Source: Deltaproteobacteria bacterium
GTDB taxonomy: Bacteria > Desulfobacterota > Syntrophia > Syntrophales > UBA5619
DNA length: 6,110 nucleotides
NCBI GenBank assembly: GCA_026388365.1
Contig: JAPLJW010000176.1
Span: forward strand, 1-6,110
Direction of reading: 5' to 3'
The translations under genes were made by a program, and so were the position numbers. This document shows positions 1 through 5,088 of this stretch, piece after piece. The first letter of the stretch is position 1; every line of letters begins with the position of its first letter. The notes below the pieces were generated by a model. That model saw only the letters and a list, made by a program, of their open reading frames with translations, made no database searches and was not told the DNA's origin.

Positions 1-1371
1 CATGATCCGATGGTCATGAGTTTCGACGACCTGCTGGCCCTCGGCCGGAAGGCGGCGGACGAGGATCCGTCGCTCTTCGATCGGCTGGTTGCGGAGGGGC
101 GCGGTGAGGATATCGCCGGGATCATCTACACCTCCGGAACCACGGGTCCCCCGAAAGGGGCGATGCTTGCACACGAGGGGTATCTCTGGGTCGGGAAGCA
201 GGCAACCGCGGTAAGCCGGGGCACACGGAACGACGAGACCATCTCCTTCCTTCCGCTGAACCATGTCTATGAGCAGATCTACGACCTGATGGTCCATCTG
301 ACGATCGGCCATATCATCAATTTCACGGAGAACACGGATACGATGATGGCGGACATGCGGGACATCTCGCCCACGCTCTTTCATGCCGTGCCCCGGATCT
401 GGGAGAAGTATTATTCCGGTATCGTACTGAAGATGGCCGACGCGACCCGGTTCAAAAGATTCGCCTACCAGATCGCCCTCAGGATCGGCGGTCGGTACAA
501 CGACGCCAAACTTTCCGGACGCTCGCCTTCACCGTTTCTTTGTTTGGCCTATCACCTGGCCTACTTTGCCGTCTTCCGGAAGCTCAAGGAACGGCTGGGA
601 TTCGACCGGGTCAAAATCGGATTTTCCGGCGCCGCCCCGATCTCTCACAACATTCTGAAATACTTCCAAAGTATCGGAATACCGATCCGGGAAGGGTATG
701 GGATGACGGAGACCACAGGGATCACACACATGTCCGACGAAAAGAATTTCAAACTGGGAACCGTCGGAAGACCCCTTCCCGATACGGAGGTCCGGATTGC
801 GGAGGACGGTGAGATCCTCGTCCGCCACAAGGGGATCTTCAAGGGGTACTACCGGGATGAAGAGACGACCCGGGAGGCTCTGCACGACGGCTGGATGCAC
901 ACCGGGGACGTCGGTGAAATAGATGGGGAGGGCTTCCTCAAGATCACCGACCGGAAGAAAGATCTGATCATCACGTCCGGCGGCAAGAACATCGCGCCTC
1001 AGTATATCGAAAACATACTGAAGTTTTCACCGTACATCAACGATGCGGTCGTCATCGGCGACAAACGTAAATTTGTCAGCGCGATCATCGTAATCGACGA
1101 GGAGAACGTGGTCAAGTTCGCGCAGGACCATAAGGTGCAGTTCACAACCTTCGCCACCCTGACTCGGACGGAGGAGGTGGTCGATCTTATCCAGGCGGAG
1201 GTGAACAAGGTGAACGCCCAGCTCTCGCGGGTGGAGAACATCCGCAAGTTCCGCATCCTTGACAAGAAGCTCTACACCGAGGACGGGGAGGTGACCCCGA
1301 CCATGAAGGTGAAGCGTAAGTTCATCAACACCCAGTACGGCGATCTGATCGAGTCGATGTACCGGGAGTAG
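1..1371 (+). CDS. Long-chain fatty acyl-CoA synthetase (AMP-forming), 5'-truncated by the window
   Basis: Activates a fatty acid with ATP to an acyl-adenylate and transfers it to CoA; a cytosolic or membrane-peripheral enzyme feeding beta-oxidation or lipid synthesis. The frame is open to base 1, so the true start lies upstream; the visible 456 residues are the C-terminal part of a family usually about 600 residues long. Counting the Met at base 10 as 1: ATP-binding P-loop YTSGTTGPPKG at 40-50, GYGMTET adenine-binding motif at 229-235, HTGD at 297-300 with the ribose-binding Asp, hinge region DRKKD at 314-318, GGKNIAP at 324-330, and the C-terminal PTMKVKRK at 430-437, whose Lys433 is the likely adenylation lysine. 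The GGKNIAPQYIEN form and the insert between the motifs fit the ACSL/FadD15 long-chain group rather than acetyl-CoA synthetase. All key residues are present, so the enzyme looks active. Chain-length specificity cannot be read. Confidence 0.93.
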   Translation, partial: HDPMVMSFDDLLALGRKAADEDPSLFDRLVAEGRGEDIAGIIYTSGTTGPPKGAMLAHEGYLWVGKQATAVSRGTRNDETISFLPLNHVYEQIYDLMVHLTIGHIINFTENTDTMMADMRDISPTLFHAVPRIWEKYYSGIVLKMADATRFKRFAYQIALRIGGRYNDAKLSGRSPSPFLCLAYHLAYFAVFRKLKERLGFDRVKIGFSGAAPISHNILKYFQSIGIPIREGYGMTETTGITHMSDEKNFKLGTVGRPLPDTEVRIAEDGEILVRHKGIFKGYYRDEETTREALHDGWMHTGDVGEIDGEGFLKITDRKKDLIITSGGKNIAPQYIENILKFSPYINDAVVIGDKRKFVSAIIVIDEENVVKFAQDHKVQFTTFATLTRTEEVVDLIQAEVNKVNAQLSRVENIRKFRILDKKLYTEDGEVTPTMKVKRKFINTQYGDLIESMYRE

Positions 1372-1484
1372 CCACGTGGCCCGAAAGACAGGGGATTTGA
1401 TTGAAGGCTGTGATTCGACAAAATGGGAAAGTCTTTCTCGAAAGAAAAGCGGAATTAAATGCAACGGCTTGAGGAGACCCGGAG
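1372..1484. other. Intergenic segment after the acyl-CoA synthetase
   Basis: This is the first part of the roughly 400-base gap between the synthetase and the crotonase. I see no convincing rho-independent terminator or sigma-70 promoter. A short inverted repeat, TCTTTC-TC-GAAAGA (1432-1445), is present, but its two-base spacer is too small for a hairpin loop. Other open frames crossing this segment have low-quality composition and are treated as chance. Confidence 0.5.
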
Positions 1485-1652
1485 ATGGGGGAAGAGACGA
1501 AACCGCGCTTAAGGCCGGCGGAGCGTCAGGAACAGGAGCGTGCGGCGCATCTGAAACATCGGAAGGCGCAGGATGGGCTTCTCTTCCGCCCCCTTCGGGA
1601 GTCCTGCGAGATCGGCGGCCCGACGCAGGCGGAACTTTTCCCATTCCCGTGA
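1485..1652 (+). CDS. Possible small protein, 55 residues, unrecognised
   Basis: A short open frame starts at an ATG with GAGGAG (1471-1476) eight bases upstream, a good ribosome-binding site. It encodes a charged, Arg/Glu/Gln-rich N-terminal half (MGEETKPRLRPAERQEQER, then AAHLKHRKAQ) followed by a more ordered half with LLFRPLRESCEIGG and a Pro/Phe-rich end. About three quarters of codons end in G or C, like the neighbouring real genes and unlike the AT-rich bases just after the stop. There is no signal peptide or membrane segment. I do not recognise the family. The stop codon falls inside the inverted repeat at 1643-1662, so the original C-terminus may have been replaced by repeat insertion. 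It lies between and on the same strand as the synthetase and the crotonase. It could also be a chance frame in GC-rich DNA; conservation in relatives would decide. Confidence 0.38.
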   Translation: MGEETKPRLRPAERQEQERAAHLKHRKAQDGLLFRPLRESCEIGGPTQAELFPFP

Positions 1653-1676
1653 AAGCGGAAATTTAGAAAATTTTGA
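1643..1676 (+). repeat. HSRESGNL-type dispersed inverted repeat, degenerate copy
   Basis: The core ATTCCCGTGAAAGCGGAAAT (1643-1662) is an imperfect inverted repeat: the arms ATTCCC and GGAAAT pair with one mismatch. Read in one plus frame (with flanking bases) it gives HSRESGNLENF. This peptide is familiar from spurious short proteins in many proteobacterial genomes, where the DNA element with ATTCCCGCGAAAGCGGGAAT at its core is scattered between genes and resembles the ATTCCC...GGGAAT repeats of Neisseria. Only one copy is in this window, so the repeat assignment rests on recalled family resemblance. The composition changes sharply here, from GC-rich before to AT-rich after. Confidence 0.5.
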
Positions 1677-1767
1677 AAAGAATGGATTTTTGCTTCTGCA
1701 GAAATTAGAATTTGCGGAGTTACAGGAAAAATCCAAGGTCTCGTGGAATGTATTTCTATGACCCGTC
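1677..1767. other. AT-rich leader before the crotonase gene
   Basis: This stretch is clearly richer in A and T than its surroundings and probably carries the promoter of the crotonase gene. A TTGAAA (1673-1678) resembles a -35 box, but no good -10 box lies at the usual spacing, so I do not call a promoter. No gene or clear hairpin was seen. Confidence 0.4.
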
Positions 1768-1770
1768 ATG

Positions 1771-1777
1771 AAGGAGG
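1771..1777 (+). promoter_or_regulatory. Ribosome-binding site that fixes the crotonase start
   Basis: AAGGAGG is a near-perfect Shine-Dalgarno sequence five bases before the ATG at 1783. An in-frame upstream ATG at 1768 is immediately before this site and cannot use it, so translation most likely starts at 1783. Confidence 0.8.
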
Positions 1778-1782
1778 TTTGT

Positions 1783-2580
1783 ATGGCCGACATCCTGTTG
1801 CAGGAAAGAACGGAAGAGGGAATCCTGATCCTGAAGCTGAACCGTCCCGAGGCGATGAACTGCTTTAATTTCGATCTGCTCGCGGCACTCGCCGACGCGA
1901 TCCGCGAGGCGAATTTCGACATGAGCCTGCGCTGCATCGTCATCACCGGCGCGGGCGGAGAGGATGTGAAGAAAGCCTCCTTTTCGACGGGGGCGGACCT
2001 CAAGGAGCGCCGCACGCTGAGTCCCGATCAGGTCCGGAGATTCATCTTCACGATCCGCAACACCTTCACCGCCGTCGAGCAGGTCCGGGTTCCGGTCATC
2101 GCGGCGGTCAACGGCTTCGCCTTTGGCGGCGGTATTGAGCTGGCGCTCGCCTGCGATCTCCGGATCGCATCCTCCAATGCGATCATGGGCCTTACCGAAA
2201 CCAGCCTCGCGATCATCCCCGGGGCGGGTGGAACACAAAGGCTGCCGCGGATCATCGGTATCGCCAAGGCGAAGGAGCTGATCTTCACCGCTCGGCGGAT
2301 CGACGCCAAAACGGCCCTGGAGATCGGTATGGTGAACCGCGTCGTGGAACCGGCGGAATTGATGCCGGCGGCGCTGGAGCTGGCCCGGGAAATCGCGAAG
2401 AACGGTCCGATCGGCGTTGCCCAGGCTAAATTTGCGATCAATTGCGGAATGGAGGCCTCGCTGGGGGTGGCCCTCCCTCTGGAGTCGAAGGCCTACGAGG
2501 TAACCATTCCCACAAAAGACAGGCTTGAGGCCCTGGCCGCCTTTGCCGAGAAACGGAAGCCCGTCTTCAAGGGGGAATAA
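1783..2580 (+). CDS. Enoyl-CoA hydratase/isomerase family, methylglutaconyl-CoA hydratase (AUH)-like
   Basis: A 265-residue crotonase-fold enzyme, normal length for the family, that adds water across the double bond of a 2-enoyl-CoA in beta-oxidation or branched-chain acid breakdown. STGADLKER (68-76) gives one oxyanion-hole contact, and AVNGFAFGGGIELALACD (108-125) the second. Catalytic glutamates are present as Glu119 (GGGIEL) and Glu139 (LTETSLAIIPGAGG), 20 residues apart like Glu144 and Glu164 of rat enoyl-CoA hydratase. From memory, GADLKER, the MGL-ET-LAIIPG-GGTQRLPR block and the C-terminal TIPTKDRLEALAAFAEKRKPVFKGE region closely follow human AUH and the bacterial methylglutaconyl-CoA hydratases. 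This suggests leucine/isovalerate-type substrates, but short-chain enoyl-CoA is equally possible, because crotonase specificity is poorly predictable. It follows a likely leader region and may have its own promoter. The acyl-CoA synthetase upstream fits a role in acid catabolism. Confidence 0.92.
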   Translation: MADILLQERTEEGILILKLNRPEAMNCFNFDLLAALADAIREANFDMSLRCIVITGAGGEDVKKASFSTGADLKERRTLSPDQVRRFIFTIRNTFTAVEQVRVPVIAAVNGFAFGGGIELALACDLRIASSNAIMGLTETSLAIIPGAGGTQRLPRIIGIAKAKELIFTARRIDAKTALEIGMVNRVVEPAELMPAALELAREIAKNGPIGVAQAKFAINCGMEASLGVALPLESKAYEVTIPTKDRLEALAAFAEKRKPVFKGE

Positions 2581-2593
2581 GGGAATATTCCTT

Positions 2594-3055
2594 TTAGCCC
2601 CTTTCCTCCTTCAGCCGGCGGATCAGGAAACGATCGAGCTGGTCGGCAAAGGCCTGGCAGTCCTTCTTCCCGAAGGCCGGCGGTCCGCCCGTCATCAGGC
2701 CGCCGTCCCGCAGTTCGCTCAGGAGATCCCGCAAGGCCAGACGGTCCTTGATGTTCTCCTCCGTGTAGAGCTTGCCCCGGGGGTTCAGGGCGAAGGCGCC
2801 CTTGGAGACGACCCGGTCCGCCAGCGGGATGTCGGTTGTAATCACCAGATCGCCCGGCTCTGCCAACTCCGCGATGCGGTCATCGGCAATGTCGGGCCCA
2901 CCGGGGACGAGAAGGCTCGAAATCAGTGACGACGGCTCTCGACGGATGGGCTTGTTGGCCACGAAGACGACGGGCACGCCCAGGCGCAGGGCGGCCCGGA
3001 CCAGGATCTCCTTCGCCGCCCGGGGAAATCCGTCCGCATCGACGTAAATCTGCAT
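2594..3055 (-). CDS. yaiI: YaiI/YqxD (UPF0178, DUF188) family protein
   Basis: A 153-residue protein, the usual length for this widespread bacterial family of uncertain biochemical role. Family hallmarks visible: N-terminal YVDADGFPRAAKEIL (4-18) with Asp6 and Asp8, FVANKP (31-36), GGPDIADDRI (52-61), GDLVITTDIPLADRVVSKGAFALNPRG (68-94), YTEENI (97-102) and the TGGPPAFGKKDCQAFADQLDRFL end (122-144). The spaced acidic residues (Asp6, Asp8, Asp58/59, Asp75, Asp80) resemble the metal-binding cluster of PIN/NYN-like nuclease folds, so an RNA-processing role has been suggested; this is inference. The start at 3055 is supported by AAGGA five bases upstream. It is the last gene of the minus-strand set, 34 bases after ywbE and beyond a hairpin that may terminate part of the transcripts. 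It converges on the crotonase gene. Confidence 0.93.
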   Translation of the reverse strand: MQIYVDADGFPRAAKEILVRAALRLGVPVVFVANKPIRREPSSLISSLLVPGGPDIADDRIAELAEPGDLVITTDIPLADRVVSKGAFALNPRGKLYTEENIKDRLALRDLLSELRDGGLMTGGPPAFGKKDCQAFADQLDRFLIRRLKEERG

Positions 3056-3072
3056 GGAGGTCCTTTCCGCGG

Positions 3073-3098
3073 AAAAACAATGGCGCCCGTCAGGCGCC
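3073..3098 (-). terminator. Rho-independent terminator-like hairpin overlapping the end of ywbE
   Basis: On the minus strand, arms GGCGCC (3098-3093) and GGCGCC (3087-3082) form a six-base-pair all-GC stem around a five-base loop, TGACG, followed by ATTGTTTTT. The TGA of the loop is the ywbE stop codon (3092-3090). The stem is short but strong and the T-rich tail is convincing. Since yaiI continues on the same strand, it could act as a partial terminator or attenuator between the two genes. Confidence 0.55.
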
Positions 3099-3287
3099 CA
3101 AAATCTCTTTCACCCGGCCGACGATGCCCCCTTCCAGGCGCACCTTGATGCCGTGGGGGTGGGTGGGCGATTTCGTGAGCAGATCCCGGACGACCCCCTC
3201 CGTGAGGGCGCCGTTTCGCTGATCCTCCTTCCGGACCACCCTTACCCGCATGCCGGGTGCGATGTCGGATCGGTTATTGCCGTTCAT
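3090..3287 (-). CDS. ywbE: YwbE family small protein (DUF2196)
   Basis: A 65-residue basic protein matching the conserved YwbE family of unknown function, named after Bacillus subtilis YwbE. Visible family features are NRSDIAPGMRVRVVRKEDQRNGALTEGVV (5-33) and the nearly invariant SPTHPHGIKVRLEGGIVGRVKEIL (40-63). The Val/Arg-alternating segments and Gly turns suggest a small beta-barrel of KOW/SH3 type, possibly binding nucleic acid; this is inference. An in-frame ATG at 3305 would add six residues, but GAGGA lies seven bases before the ATG at 3287, and MNG-N is the usual family start, so I chose 3287. It follows the carboxymuconolactone-decarboxylase-like gene by 69 bases, in which I see no clear promoter. 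Its stop codon sits in the loop of a terminator-like hairpin. Confidence 0.92.
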   Translation of the reverse strand: MNGNNRSDIAPGMRVRVVRKEDQRNGALTEGVVRDLLTKSPTHPHGIKVRLEGGIVGRVKEILGA

Positions 3288-3356
3288 GGTTAAGTCCTCT
3301 ACCATAAATCACCCTCAAAGCCTTTGTTTTTGATTCTGCCCTATGGTCCCGGAACT

Positions 3357-3752
3357 TCACTTCTGAATCGGCCACTCGCCCCGTTCCGTGAGAACGTCGC
3401 GGTAGACCGCCAGTGCTTCATTGACGGCGGGCATGCCGGCGTAGGTCGCCACCTGGAAGAAGAGCTCGGTCAGTTTATTCGGGTCGCACCCCACGTTGAG
3501 GGCTGCGTTCACGTGGAGTTTCAGCTCGTCACCGGAGCGCGTTGCCGCGAGGACCGCGCAGGCGACCATCTGCCGCTCCTGGGGGGTCAGAACGGTACGG
3601 GAGTAAAGATTTCCCGTGATGAATCGGGAAAAATCGTTGGCCAGCTCCCGGTCGAACGCCTTCCATGTCCGGTAGGGGGGATCCATTTTAACGCCGCCGC
3701 CGAAGAGCTTCTTCGCGGTTTCCTGTGTCTTCAGATCGATCTCGTCTCCCAT
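3357..3752 (-). CDS. Carboxymuconolactone decarboxylase (CMD) family protein
   Basis: A 131-residue all-helical CMD-domain protein, the usual size for single-domain members. The CMD signature runs from LTPQERQMVACAVLAATRSGDELKLHVNAALNVGCDPNKLTELFFQVATYAGMPAVNEAL (55-113). Glu76 and His80 (ELKLHVNAAL) occupy the conserved acid/base positions of the PcaC-type family. There is no CxxC pair (only Cys65 and Cys89), so an AhpD-like peroxidase/disulfide role is unlikely. PcaC-type members decarboxylate 4-carboxymuconolactone in aerobic protocatechuate breakdown, but many relatives have unknown substrates, and nothing nearby shows that pathway; I do not assign a specific reaction. Start at 3752 is backed by GAGGAG six bases upstream. 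It follows the deacetylase by 22 bases, consistent with one operon. Confidence 0.9.
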   Translation of the reverse strand: MGDEIDLKTQETAKKLFGGGVKMDPPYRTWKAFDRELANDFSRFITGNLYSRTVLTPQERQMVACAVLAATRSGDELKLHVNAALNVGCDPNKLTELFFQVATYAGMPAVNEALAVYRDVLTERGEWPIQK

Positions 3753-3774
3753 GATGCACTCCTCATTGATGTTT

Positions 3775-5088
3775 TCATTTGACCAGAAAGACCCCCCGTT
3801 CCCGGTCCTGGAAATAGATCCGGTTGTGTTTCCCCCGGTTGGTTCTCTCGTAGAACATCTCCCCGTGGCTCCGGCATTCGGAGCAGCAGCATCCGGGAAG
3901 GATGACGGCGAAGATCCGGTTTCCGGTATCGGCGACCGATTCGATCATGACCAGTCCGCCGCAGTCGTCGCAGACGCGGACCGTTTCCTCCTGCTGTTCG
4001 GTGATGCCGTCCGTGTCGTAATAGATACATTTCTTCCGCTTCAGGTAACGGGCGGCGCCGACCAATCCCGCCTTCATTTCATGCCGTCCCCGCCAGAGAG
4101 CCATGACCCTTGTCGATTCGTCCTCGATGATCCGGGTGATATCGGCGGACTGACGCATCGCGACCGGGTCATAGTCCGGTTCGCGGACATGGCTGTAATC
4201 GAGACCGGCCATCGCCAGGATGATTCCGACGTTGACGTAGGGGAGGGCCTTTTCAATGGAATAGCCCCCCTCCAAAACCGCGATATCCGGGGCAAGTCTT
4301 TCGTTCAACAGGGCGTACCCCTGTGCGGAGAAACGCATGTTTGTGATCGGGTCGGTGTAGTGGTTGTCCTGACCGGCGGAGTTGATGATGAGATCCGGCT
4401 TGAATTCGTCCAGGATGGGCAGAATCACCCGGTCGAGGACTGTGAGGAACCCCTGATCCGAGGTCTGCGGGGGGAGCGGGATGTTGACGGTCGCACCGAG
4501 GGCGTTCGGCCCGCCGAACTCGTTGCGGGAACCGGTCCCCGGATAGAGGGTCCGGCCGTCCTGGTGGATGGAGATGCATAGGGTGTCCGGATCATTCCAG
4601 TAGATGTCCTGGGTGCCGTCACCGTGATGGCAGTCCGTATCCACGACGGCGATCCGTTTCGGGCCGTAATGCCGGCGGATGTATTCGATCATGATCGCTT
4701 CAATGTTCACGTTGCAGAAGCCGCGGGCGCCGTGGACGACGAGCATCGCATGGTGGCCCGGCGGCCTGACCAGGGCGAAGGCGTTGTCCACTTCGCCGGA
4801 GAGGACCTTCTGCGCTGCCGTGATGGCGCCGCCCGCCGAGATGAGATGGGATTCCGTGACCACGCTGCCCGCATCGGGGACGCAGATGTGCGCCCGGTTG
4901 ATATCCTCCGCCGTTGCGATCCCGGGTTTGTATTCGCGGATGTTGTCAAAATCCAGGAGGCCCTCCTCGAAGACCTGATCCTGGGTGTAGAGGAGGCGTT
5001 CCTCCCGTTCCGGGTGGTTCGGCGAAATGGCCCAGTCAAAGGCGGGGAAAAAGATCAGCCCGGTTCGCTTTTTCGGTTTCAACGGCAT
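3775..5088 (-). CDS. HDAC/AcuC-superfamily deacetylase with cysteine-rich C-terminal extension
   Basis: A zinc-dependent amidohydrolase removing acetyl (or acyl) groups from lysines or from small amines such as polyamines; cytosolic. The catalytic set of class I/II HDACs is complete: charge-relay RPPGHHA (108-114, His112/His113), metal ligands Asp152 and His154 in DTDCHHGDG (150-158), YPGTG (182-186), Asp241 in SAGQDNHYTDP (237-247), and the transition-state Tyr276 in LEGGYS (272-277). At 437 residues it is longer than the roughly 310-380 of AcuC or acetylpolyamine amidohydrolase. The extra C-terminal part from about 305 ends in a cysteine cluster, CDDC (373-376) and CCCSEC (400-405), likely a zinc ribbon. 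Start at 5088 has GGAGGG seven bases upstream and overlaps the end of the upstream HyuA-like gene by 10 bases, indicating translational coupling. Substrate is unknown: AcuC reactivates acetylated acyl-CoA synthetases in Bacillus, so a similar regulatory job is possible, as is deacetylation of a metabolite. Confidence 0.93.
   Translation of the reverse strand: MPLKPKKRTGLIFFPAFDWAISPNHPEREERLLYTQDQVFEEGLLDFDNIREYKPGIATAEDINRAHICVPDAGSVVTESHLISAGGAITAAQKVLSGEVDNAFALVRPPGHHAMLVVHGARGFCNVNIEAIMIEYIRRHYGPKRIAVVDTDCHHGDGTQDIYWNDPDTLCISIHQDGRTLYPGTGSRNEFGGPNALGATVNIPLPPQTSDQGFLTVLDRVILPILDEFKPDLIINSAGQDNHYTDPITNMRFSAQGYALLNERLAPDIAVLEGGYSIEKALPYVNVGIILAMAGLDYSHVREPDYDPVAMRQSADITRIIEDESTRVMALWRGRHEMKAGLVGAARYLKRKKCIYYDTDGITEQQEETVRVCDDCGGLVMIESVADTGNRIFAVILPGCCCSECRSHGEMFYERTNRGKHNRIYFQDRERGVFLVK

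Noticed and set aside
1432..1445. TCTTTC-TC-GAAAGA inverted repeat as an operator
   Set aside because: Only six-base arms, no adjacent promoter found and no known regulator matches that I can name; could be chance.
1376..1666. Plus-strand frame of 96 codons directly after the acyl-CoA synthetase
   Set aside because: No good ribosome-binding site, low-complexity Gly/Ala/Ser-rich translation, and it overlaps the better-supported frame at 1485.
1027..2015. Minus-strand open frames across the synthetase end, the gap and the crotonase start
   Set aside because: They are antisense to clearly real genes, lack family motifs and have Pro/Arg/Ser-rich shadow composition; the part over the gap has no conserved feature.
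2579..2601. Hairpin with GGAATATTCC between the converging crotonase and yaiI stops, possible bidirectional terminator
   Set aside because: The stem is only four base pairs (AAGG/CCTT) around a seven-base loop, and the T-run is interrupted; plausible by position but too weak to call.
3316..3330. CAAAG-C-CTTTG followed by TTTT in the CMD-ywbE gap, terminator-like on the plus strand
   Set aside because: One-base spacer cannot form a loop, the stem is short, and there is no plus-strand gene upstream to terminate.
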